Shown here: positions 1 through 6,101 of the stretch, piece by piece
Numbering within the stretch: position 1 is the first letter of the stretch
How the letters are laid out: each line of letters begins with the position of its first letter
NCBI GenBank assembly: GCA_947164805.1
Contig: CAMUXX010000022.1
Span: 1 to 9,742, forward strand
Source: an uncultured Elusimicrobia bacterium
GTDB taxonomy: Bacteria > Elusimicrobiota > Elusimicrobia > Elusimicrobiales > Elusimicrobiaceae
Length of the DNA: 9,742 bases
Direction: 5' to 3'
The notes under the pieces: generated by a model
What the model was told of the DNA's origin: nothing
Databases searched by the model: none
Seen by the model: the letters and a program-made list of their open reading frames with translations, nothing else
Position numbers and translations under genes: made by a program

Positions 1-1
1 A

Positions 2-796
2 GTAACTTTAAGCGGTATAGGTTTGCATACCGGAAAAAACAGTACTATCACTTTAAAACCGAGTGAGCAGGGTTATATCTCTTTTTTGAGGAAAGATATA
101 AAAGATGCCGAACCTATTAAAGCACATATTTCCAGCATTAAATCAACTTTGCGCGGAACAAATATGGCAAGCAGTAATGCAAGCGTACATACCGTTGAAC
201 ATTTGTTAAGTGCTTGTGCTGCACTAGGTATAACAGATTTACTTGTGGAAATGGATGGCCCGGAACCTCCTTTGACTGACGGTTCTTCTTTAGTTTTTGC
301 CGAAAATATTTTGAAAGCCGGCCTTAAAGATTTAGGCCTTCCTGCCAAAGTTTTGAATATAAATAAAGAAATAAAATACGAAGAAAAAAATATGTCTTAC
401 ATCGCAAAACCTGCGGACAAATTAATTTTTACCTTCATCTATTTAAGGAATCACCCTTTAGTTAATCACCAAGAATATACTTTTGAAATGTCTAAAGAAG
501 GATATGTTAAAGAAATTGCCCCGTCCCGTACTTTTGGTTTTGAGGAAGAATTATCATTTTTAAAAGCAAATGGCCTTGCCCTTGGCGGCGATCCGCAAAA
601 TTGTGTGGTAATTTTTAAAGATAAATTCTCCACTCCTTTGCGTTTTGCAGATGAACAAGTACGCCATAAAATTCTTGACTTAATCGGTGATTTATCTTTA
701 ACCGGTTACGTGCTTGGCCCTATGCATATAACCTGTTCCTGCGGCGGGCATACAGGCAATACAAATTTTGCTAAAATATTATTAGAAAATATCTAG
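2..796 (+). CDS. lpxC: LpxC, UDP-3-O-acyl-N-acetylglucosamine deacetylase (5' partial)
   Basis: This enzyme is the zinc-dependent deacetylase that performs the committed step of lipid A synthesis, in the cytosol. The reading frame is already open at base 2 (VTLSGIGLHTGK), and by comparison with E. coli LpxC about 10 N-terminal residues lie before the window. The TTG at 23 is an internal Leu of the conserved GLHTGK motif, not a start. Seen motifs: HTVEHLLSA (bases 188-214), holding the general-base Glu and first zinc His (E. coli E78/H79); HKILDLIGDL with the other zinc ligands, His 665-667 and Asp 677-679 (E. coli H238/D242); and the GGHTGN His at 749-751 (E. coli H265). All catalytic residues are therefore present. 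The gene ends with TAG at 794-796, inside the lpxA ribosome binding site. It is not fused to FabZ, unlike the Bacteroidetes form. Confidence 0.96.
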   Translation, partial: VTLSGIGLHTGKNSTITLKPSEQGYISFLRKDIKDAEPIKAHISSIKSTLRGTNMASSNASVHTVEHLLSACAALGITDLLVEMDGPEPPLTDGSSLVFAENILKAGLKDLGLPAKVLNINKEIKYEEKNMSYIAKPADKLIFTFIYLRNHPLVNHQEYTFEMSKEGYVKEIAPSRTFGFEEELSFLKANGLALGGDPQNCVVIFKDKFSTPLRFADEQVRHKILDLIGDLSLTGYVLGPMHITCSCGGHTGNTNFAKILLENI

Positions 797-804
797 GAGA
801 TTTT

Positions 805-1623
805 ATGACAAACCCCAATATTCACCCCACGGCAATTATTGATCCAAATGCCAAAATCGGAGAAGGAACAATTATCGGTCCTTTTACAATTATCGGAAAG
901 GGTGTAACAATCGGTAAAAATAATAAAATCGGCCCAAGTTGCGTTATTGAAAACACTGATATGGGTGACGAAAACGAATTAATAGGTCATTGTTTTATTG
1001 GCGTCAAGCCGCAAGATTTATCTTATAAAGACGGTTTTGAAAGCCGTGTTAAAATCGGTAATAAAAATAAAATACGCGAATGTGTAACAATTCACCGTTC
1101 CACTAAATTAGAACAACCCACAGTTGTTGGTGACAGTTGCCTTTTAATGGCAAATTCACACGTCGCACATGATTGTATTTTAGGTAACAATATTATTTTG
1201 GCTAATTGTTGCGGGGTAGCAGGGCATGTACGTATTGCGGACCATGCAATATTATCCGGACTGACGGGGGTGCATCAGTTCGTTCGTGTCGGGCGCCTTG
1301 CAATGCTTTCGGGTTTAAGTGGACTTGTTTTGGACCTCCCGCCCTTCTGTTATGCAACAGGCACACGCGGAAAACTTGCCGGATTAAATTTAGTTGGTCT
1401 TAAACGTGCCGGTTTTACTGGAGAAACTATAAGAGCAATTAAAAAGGCATACATGGAATTATTTTTATCCCCCAGAACACTCAAAGAAAGTATTGAACTA
1501 TTACGCTCAAAGCCACAAGTTCCCGAAGTTATGGAAATGATTGAATTTTGCGAAACAACCGAACGTGGTTTAACAACACCGCGCAAAAAAACAAATAGAC
1601 TGGAAGAAGATACAAATGATTAA
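805..1623 (+). CDS. lpxA: LpxA, acyl-ACP--UDP-N-acetylglucosamine O-acyltransferase
   Basis: This cytosolic trimeric enzyme transfers a 3-hydroxyacyl chain from ACP to UDP-GlcNAc, the first step of lipid A synthesis. It has 272 residues (E. coli 262). Residues 1-185 form a left-handed beta-helix of hexapeptide repeats (IHPTAIIDPNAKIGEGTIIG and onward), and residues 186-255 form the helical C-terminal domain. The catalytic His is H122 in SHVAHDC (E. coli H125). The substrate residues H97 (TIHR), H141 (AGHV), H157 (VHQF) and Q70-D71 also align without gaps in the core. Gly170 falls at the acyl-ruler position of E. coli Gly173. The start is ATG 805 because AGGAG lies at 795-799, overlapping the lpxC stop, which points to translational coupling. 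About 17 polar residues (KKTNRLEEDTND and before) extend past the usual C-terminus. The stop overlaps the lpxI start. Confidence 0.97.
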   Translation: MTNPNIHPTAIIDPNAKIGEGTIIGPFTIIGKGVTIGKNNKIGPSCVIENTDMGDENELIGHCFIGVKPQDLSYKDGFESRVKIGNKNKIRECVTIHRSTKLEQPTVVGDSCLLMANSHVAHDCILGNNIILANCCGVAGHVRIADHAILSGLTGVHQFVRVGRLAMLSGLSGLVLDLPPFCYATGTRGKLAGLNLVGLKRAGFTGETIRAIKKAYMELFLSPRTLKESIELLRSKPQVPEVMEMIEFCETTERGLTTPRKKTNRLEEDTND

Positions 1624-2440
1624 AACACTTGGGATAATTGCAGGCGAAGGTAAATATCCTATTTTGACTGCTAAAGGTGCAGCCGAAGAAGGATGGAATG
1701 TTGTTGTTGCTTGCGTTAAAGGTAATGCTAATGAAAGTGACTTTAAGCCCTATGCAAAAACAGTAAAAACCTTAAAAATAGGGCAGCTTACCAAGTGTAT
1801 AGAGTTTTTTAAACAAAACGGTGTGACTCATGCCATTATGGCGGGGCGCGTTAAACACATAAATATTTTTTCGCTTATGCCGGATATACGCATGGCCAAA
1901 GTTTTGGCTGCACTTCGTGATAAACGGGCAGAAAGCCTTTTAAAAGCGGCAATAGCGGAGTTTAAAAAAGATGATATTGAAGTTTTATCATCTGTTGCTT
2001 TTCTAAAAAATTGTACGGTTAATGCAAGTGTTTTAACTATACGTACTCCGAACGAAGAAGAAAAAGCAAATATAGATTTAGGTCTTAAAATAGCGCATAC
2101 TTTGGCGGATCTTGACGTTGGTCTAACAGTTGTTTTAAGTGATAAAGCAGTATTGGCTGTTGAAGCGATGGAAGGAACTGATGAGTGTATTAAACGCGGC
2201 GGTGAAATTTATAAAGCAGCAAAGAGTAAAGAAAAGAAACCGCTTGTCATTGTTAAAGTTGCACGGCCCAAACAAGATGACAGGTTTGATTTACCTGTTA
2301 TCGGTAAAGGGACAATCAAAAGCATGATTAAAGCCGGTGCAACGACATTGGCAGTTGAAGCCGGCAAGACAGTTGTTTTGGACATTGAAGAAGTTACAAG
2401 TCTTGCCAATAAAAATAATATTTCAATTATTGCTCTTTAA
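1616..2440 (+). CDS. lpxI: LpxI, UDP-2,3-diacylglucosamine pyrophosphatase
   Basis: LpxI (DUF1009 family) hydrolyses UDP-2,3-diacylglucosamine to lipid X and UMP, the fourth lipid A step. It replaces the unrelated LpxH/LpxG found in other bacteria. The protein has 274 residues, close to the normal family length. Seen in order: LGIIAGEGKYP near the N-terminus, IMAGRVKHINIF (74-85), AVEAMEGTDECIKRGG (181-196), and the C-terminal RPKQDDRFDLPVIGKGT stretch (217-233). From memory of the Caulobacter enzyme, an Asp in this last stretch (D225 here) matches the residue mutated to trap product. The start ATG overlaps the last 8 bases of lpxA, and a weak purine-rich site (GGAAG, 1602-1606) precedes it, so it belongs to the same operon. 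lpxB often follows lpxI in other genomes but does not here. Confidence 0.93.
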   Translation: MIKTLGIIAGEGKYPILTAKGAAEEGWNVVVACVKGNANESDFKPYAKTVKTLKIGQLTKCIEFFKQNGVTHAIMAGRVKHINIFSLMPDIRMAKVLAALRDKRAESLLKAAIAEFKKDDIEVLSSVAFLKNCTVNASVLTIRTPNEEEKANIDLGLKIAHTLADLDVGLTVVLSDKAVLAVEAMEGTDECIKRGGEIYKAAKSKEKKPLVIVKVARPKQDDRFDLPVIGKGTIKSMIKAGATTLAVEAGKTVVLDIEEVTSLANKNNISIIAL

Positions 2441-2475
2441 ATTATAATTGCGGTATTATATTTTGTTATAATTTA
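2438..2475. repeat. 10-bp perfect inverted repeat at the lpxI stop
   Basis: TAAATTATAA (2438-2447, beginning with the lpxI stop codon) is the exact reverse complement of TTATAATTTA (2466-2475), with 18 bases between. Both arms contain TATAAT. All pairs are A/T and no T-run follows, so it would be a poor intrinsic terminator. It could be an operator over the downstream promoter or chance in AT-rich DNA. Confidence 0.4.
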
Positions 2476-2500
2476 GTTGTATATTTCTTATTTAGGGGAG
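2467..2500 (+). promoter_or_regulatory. Promoter -10 and ribosome binding site of the autotransporter gene
   Basis: A perfect TATAAT lies at 2467-2472, which would put transcription start near 2479 and give a leader of about 25 nt. No good -35 is visible at 16-18 bp spacing, so the promoter may depend on an activator or use an AT-rich upstream element. The ribosome binding site AGGGGAG (2494-2500) is 3 bases before ATG 2504. It fixes the start there rather than at the in-frame TTG at 2477, which has no ribosome binding site. Confidence 0.5.
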
Positions 2501-2503
2501 TTT

Positions 2504-5311
2504 ATGAAAAAGTTTATAATTTCTTTTCTTTTTTTATTACTTGGTTTAAATGTTTTTGCAGTTGAAGTCAGTGATTATTCTGAATTACAAAATGCCGTAA
2601 ACAGTAATGAAGATACAATAGCTCTTTCGCAAGATATTGAATTTGGGGATACTCCTTTAGTTATAACATCAAACACAATTTTAACTTCCGTAGAAGGTTC
2701 AAGTTTTACAGTTAAAGGCAACGGTACCTCTTCCCCTATGTTTACTTTTTATAGTTCTTCTTCATCTATATCTAATATTAATTTTTCCAGTTCAACTGCT
2801 GCGGATCCTGCAGTTTATATAAATGTTACCGCGGCCGAACCTGAGCAGGAATATTCCACTTTTACTATTTCAAATGTAACATTTTTAAATAATACTTCAA
2901 GCACAAGTACCGGTGGCGGTGCCTTAAATATTGTTTCAGAGCAGGGCGTTTATATTTATAATACGGAATTTAGTACCAATTATGCCACGGGATTAAGTTC
3001 AAACGGCGGTGCTTTGTATTATCAAGGGGAAATAGGTTTTACGGGGGAGAATATAACTGCTTATTATAACAGTGCGCAACAAAACGGCGGCGCAATTTAT
3101 GCTTCAACTGCAACTATAATAGGTTCTACATTTACCGGTAATTCCACTTCTATCGGTAATGGCGGTGCAATTTATATTTCCAGCGGTACTATTCAAAAAT
3201 CCATATTTTCCAGTAACACAGCAGTACAAGACGGCGGTGCAATTTATGCCTCAACCGCAACTATACAAAAAGTTGTTTTTAAAGATAATATGGCCGGTTG
3301 GGGTAACGGCGGTGCAGTTTATATAACAGATTCAGCTACAATAGAAAATTCTGACTTTTTACATAATACCTCAAGGAATGAAGGCGGCGGCGCTATATAT
3401 AATGAGGGGACAATAAAAATTATCAATACAACTTTTGACAGTAATAAGGCATTTAACGGCGGTGGCCTTTATAATAAAGGAACAGCAGTTATTTCAGAAG
3501 GTAAATTTACAAATAATAATTCCGATTCTGACGGCGGTGCAATCTATAATGAAGGAACTTTGGAAATTAACGGCACCGAGTTTGACGGAAATAAATCTTC
3601 TGGAAGCGGCGGTGCAATTTATGTTAAAACCGGTTCTTCTCTAACATTAAATGACGACGTTAAGTTTACAAATAATGCTGCCGAAGGTAGCGGCGGTGCA
3701 ATTTATGTAGATAATGATGCTGCCCTTAATTTAAATCTTAACGGTAAAACGGTAACTTTTCGCGGTAATACGGATATATCAGGCAGTAATGATATTTTTT
3801 TAAACGGTTCTTCAACTTTTACTATTAACGGAGGTGGAACAGTTAATTTTCATGGCGGTGTTTTGGGCGGGAATATAGTTTCCGATAATGTAAATATAAA
3901 TTGGTATACTACCAAAGCTTATAACGGTGATTTATCTTTAACCGGCGGTGCTTTAAATATTATGGCACAACATGCCGATGCCTTTAACACAGTTTCTTTA
4001 AACTCTGCTGCATTAAGTATACAAAACGGGACAATAGATGATTTTAGCCCTTCTTCATTGAATATAACAGGGGATATCCCCTTGTACATTGATGTAGATC
4101 TTTCCGCTGGAACGGTAGATACGGTCAACAATGTCAGCGGCAGCGGTAGTTTTAATATCACAAGGGCTGAGCAATTACGTATTTTAAGTGATACTTTCAG
4201 TACAAATGATTTTACCGTTACCAATTCAGCGCCATTAAATATTAATGTTAATGAAGATTATTACGGTCCTTTATATGTTTATAATTTACAGCAAATACCC
4301 GGTGGTTTTACTGCTATCCGTACAGACAGATTAAACCCCACAATTTCCGCTTTACCTGTTGCAGCAAATTCAAAAGTTGTTGCAAATGTTAATACCGTAA
4401 ACAGTTTATACAACAGAATAGATGTTATGCTTTCAAGGGAATATTTGGATTATTCTAACAGAAGCAGTTTACAAGATAATATGTATGTCCGTATGCTAGA
4501 AGAAGAAATAGCAACCGTTTCCGGTGAATCTTTAAGAGATGAATGGCAAAAAATGGTTTGGTTTATACCGAATGCAGGCTATCAAAAAGTTGATTTCGGA
4601 AATGATGTAGGGGAAGTAAAAAATATTTTTTACGGCGGCCTTGCAGGGGTAGATTATCCTTTTTGGCTTTCTGATACTTCCGCCTTTATACCGACGGTTT
4701 TTGCAGGTTATTTAGGTGCAAGGCAAAAATATCAGGAAACAACATTAGATAATAATTCATTGGCTGTCGGAGGTATGCTTACTTATATGAAAGATTTTGC
4801 CATACTTTCAGCGCAAGCTTATATAACAAATGGTTCTGAAGAATATAAATTCAGAGCATATAACGGTGATTTTGATGTATTTTCTTTTACCGCTTCGGTT
4901 AAAGGGGAATTAAATTTAAATTTAACGGATCATATAGTAATGCAGCCGGCATTTACGGTTATTTATAACTTATCAAATTTGCAAAATTATACTACTGCTA
5001 ATTTAGCACAAATGAAATCAACGAGATTTCATAATTTCTTATTAACTCCGGCTGTTAAATTTATGGCTTCTTGCGCAGGTTGGTATCCTTATGTCGGTTT
5101 AAGTTATAACTTTAGTGATAAACAAAAAGGCACTGTTGCAGCCAATGATTTATCTGTAACAAAGTATAAACTTAAAAATTTTGGTGAAGTTTCCGTAGGT
5201 TTGGAAAATAATTTCTTCAAAAATTATTCCGGTTATGCTCAAATTTCCGGTTATACCGGCAGTTCAAAAGGTATATCTTTCCAAATGGGTTTAAGAGGCT
5301 ATTTAAATTAA
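2504..5311 (+). CDS. Autotransporter (type V) with Pmp-like FxxN/GGA repeats
   Basis: A protein of 935 residues. Residues 1-19 are a clear signal peptide (MKKFIISFLFLLLGLNVFA). Residues 25-110 look like the capping part of a right-handed beta-helix (YSELQNAVNSNEDTIALSQDIEF). Residues about 125-410 hold 11 repeats, each a GGA(I/L/V)Y or GGG/GGL variant followed by an FxxN motif (FTGN, FSSN, FKDN, FDSN, FDGN and others), spaced 24-30 residues. This is the signature of chlamydial polymorphic outer membrane proteins, which act as adhesins. Residues 410-640 continue as Asn/Ser/Gly-rich beta structure. Residues about 680-935 alternate aromatic and polar residues as in a C-terminal autotransporter barrel, ending GLRGYLN. 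I see a single Cys (in FMASCAGW), unlike the Cys-rich Pmps. It is transcribed alone, ending at the terminator at 5334-5364. A surface adhesin role is inferred; the ligand is unknown. Confidence 0.85.
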   Translation: MKKFIISFLFLLLGLNVFAVEVSDYSELQNAVNSNEDTIALSQDIEFGDTPLVITSNTILTSVEGSSFTVKGNGTSSPMFTFYSSSSSISNINFSSSTAADPAVYINVTAAEPEQEYSTFTISNVTFLNNTSSTSTGGGALNIVSEQGVYIYNTEFSTNYATGLSSNGGALYYQGEIGFTGENITAYYNSAQQNGGAIYASTATIIGSTFTGNSTSIGNGGAIYISSGTIQKSIFSSNTAVQDGGAIYASTATIQKVVFKDNMAGWGNGGAVYITDSATIENSDFLHNTSRNEGGGAIYNEGTIKIINTTFDSNKAFNGGGLYNKGTAVISEGKFTNNNSDSDGGAIYNEGTLEINGTEFDGNKSSGSGGAIYVKTGSSLTLNDDVKFTNNAAEGSGGAIYVDNDAALNLNLNGKTVTFRGNTDISGSNDIFLNGSSTFTINGGGTVNFHGGVLGGNIVSDNVNINWYTTKAYNGDLSLTGGALNIMAQHADAFNTVSLNSAALSIQNGTIDDFSPSSLNITGDIPLYIDVDLSAGTVDTVNNVSGSGSFNITRAEQLRILSDTFSTNDFTVTNSAPLNINVNEDYYGPLYVYNLQQIPGGFTAIRTDRLNPTISALPVAANSKVVANVNTVNSLYNRIDVMLSREYLDYSNRSSLQDNMYVRMLEEEIATVSGESLRDEWQKMVWFIPNAGYQKVDFGNDVGEVKNIFYGGLAGVDYPFWLSDTSAFIPTVFAGYLGARQKYQETTLDNNSLAVGGMLTYMKDFAILSAQAYITNGSEEYKFRAYNGDFDVFSFTASVKGELNLNLTDHIVMQPAFTVIYNLSNLQNYTTANLAQMKSTRFHNFLLTPAVKFMASCAGWYPYVGLSYNFSDKQKGTVAANDLSVTKYKLKNFGEVSVGLENNFFKNYSGYAQISGYTGSSKGISFQMGLRGYLN
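2915..3706 (+). repeat. Eleven DNA-level GGCGGTGC repeat units in the passenger
   Basis: In-frame copies of a GGA-coding core begin at 2915, 3005, 3086, 3161, 3233, 3308, 3386, 3458, 3533, 3608 and 3692. Spacings are 90, 81, 75, 72, 75, 78, 72, 75, 75 and 84 bp, all multiples of three. The 15-mer GGCGGTGCAATTTAT is identical at 3161, 3233, 3608 and 3692. The units after 3086 and 3233 also share a longer similar stretch (GCTTCAACTGCAACTATA against GCCTCAACCGCAACTATA), which suggests recent duplication. Recombination between copies would gain or lose whole units without breaking the frame. Confidence 0.85.
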
Positions 5312-5333
5312 TTTAATTTTGGTTTGATATTAA

Positions 5334-5364
5334 AAACAGGCCCTTTGTTTTAAAGGGCCTGTTT
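5334..5364. terminator. Bidirectional intrinsic terminator between convergent genes
   Basis: A 13-bp perfect stem, AAACAGGCCCTTT (5334-5346) with AAAGGGCCTGTTT (5352-5364), closes a GTTTT loop. It lies 22 bases past the autotransporter stop. On the - strand it lies 15 bases past the stop of the small exported protein gene, followed there by a run of five T. The - strand tail is the better one; on the + strand the T-run is short (GTTTC). Confidence 0.9.
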
Positions 5365-5379
5365 CAATTTCAAGCAAGG

Positions 5380-5967
5380 CTAATTATACGCTTCCACTAC
5401 AACGGTTCCTATACTTTGCGGGTTTTGTTCGGTCTTAATATGTATGATAATTTTACCCATATCACTATTTGCTTTAAATTTTCTGTTTTCCCTTTTAAGC
5501 ATTGTTTGGCAATGTTTATCTAATATTAAATTAGGATCAGTTTTTAAAACAATATACTTTTCCGCTTTATGTAAAGGTGAACTTTTAGGCTCTTGGTTTT
5601 CAATATAACTTTCAAGTTCATCCTTAAATTCGGCGGCACTTTTTATTAAGCGTTTTAATTCTGTTTTAGTAGGTTGTGCGGCCTCGGTATATCCTGTATA
5701 ATGCACAGTAATATCTTTACCGTTATGCATATTTTCCATGATACATGCTTCCCAAAAAAATCCTTCTTCCAGAAAATATTCAACCCTATCTTCAAACATT
5801 TTTAAAGATTTATCTTCCTTTGCATTAAGAACTTGGCTGAAAGATAAATGGCAAGCATCAATTAATGGTGACGGTTGCGTTGTGGCAGTATTATTTTGCG
5901 CGCCTATAAAAGTTGCAGCAAAACAAACTATCACGGCAATAGTAATGAGTATTACCAGTTTTTTCAT
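5380..5967 (-). CDS. Exported protein of unknown function
   Basis: A protein of 195 residues that I do not recognise. Residues 1-23 form a signal peptide: KK, then a long hydrophobic stretch (LVILITIAVIVCFAATFIGA), with likely signal peptidase I cleavage at IGA|QNN. Cys15 sits inside the hydrophobic core, but the residues before it (V-I-V) do not make a lipobox, so it is probably not a lipoprotein. The mature part is about 172 residues, polar and mixed in charge, with three Cys (C39, C75, C153). A helical-looking stretch covers 45-80 (EDRVEYFLEEGFFWEACIMEN) and another covers 102-124 (KTELKRLIKSAAEFKDELESY); the last 30 residues look like beta strands (GKIIIHIKTE, GTVVVEAYN). The start ATG 5967 is supported by AGGGGG at 5973-5978. 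It appears monocistronic, with its own promoter and a terminator on each side. A periplasmic location is inferred. Confidence 0.8.
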   Translation of the reverse strand: MKKLVILITIAVIVCFAATFIGAQNNTATTQPSPLIDACHLSFSQVLNAKEDKSLKMFEDRVEYFLEEGFFWEACIMENMHNGKDITVHYTGYTEAAQPTKTELKRLIKSAAEFKDELESYIENQEPKSSPLHKAEKYIVLKTDPNLILDKHCQTMLKRENRKFKANSDMGKIIIHIKTEQNPQSIGTVVVEAYN

Positions 5968-5978
5968 TTTTACCCCCT

Positions 5979-6000
5979 ATATAACCCTTTTAGGTTATAT
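5979..6000. repeat. 8-bp inverted repeat, possible operator or leader hairpin
   Basis: ATATAACC (5979-5986) and GGTTATAT (5993-6000) are perfect reverse complements around a 6-base centre CTTTTA. The repeat abuts the ribosome binding site of the - strand gene that starts at 5967 and overlaps its proposed -10. A symmetrical site there fits a repressor operator. A leader hairpin is the alternative if transcription starts further upstream. Confidence 0.45.
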
Positions 6001-6023
6001 CAAATTTTACTAAAAACAAACAA
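5994..6023 (-). promoter_or_regulatory. Candidate promoter of the small exported protein gene
   Basis: On the - strand, TTGTTT (6023-6018) and TATAAC (5999-5994) are separated by 18 bp. The predicted start near 5987 leaves a leader of about 20 nt carrying AGGGGG. The promoter begins directly after the terminator of the upstream - strand gene, so the two are probably separate transcription units. Confidence 0.45.
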
Positions 6024-6034
6024 AAAAAGCAAGA

Positions 6035-6062
6035 AAAAACCTCATTATTTAATGAGGTTTTT
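6035..6062. terminator. Intrinsic terminator of the Cys-rich protein gene
   Basis: AAAAACCTCATT (6035-6046) pairs with AATGAGGTTTTT (6051-6062) around ATTT. On the - strand it lies about 40 bases after the stop at 6102 and is followed by a long T-rich tail (GGTTTTTTCTTGCTTTTTTTG). It should stop read-through into the gene at 5967-5380. Confidence 0.85.
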
Positions 6063-6101
6063 AAGATTTATCTTTTATTTTAAAATTATGAGATATGAAT
6101 T

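Noticed and set aside
73..348. 91-codon open frame on the - strand within lpxC
   Set aside because: It is antisense to conserved LpxC motifs and unsupported by any start signal.
2477..2503. In-frame TTG start nine codons upstream for the autotransporter
   Set aside because: It has no ribosome binding site, overlaps the expected transcription start, and would put nine residues before a textbook signal peptide. ATG 2504 has AGGGGAG directly before it.
5923..5925. Cys15 of the small exported protein as a lipoprotein cysteine
   Set aside because: The preceding residues V-I-V do not fit a lipobox, which needs a small residue before the Cys, and a better cleavage site follows at IGA|Q.
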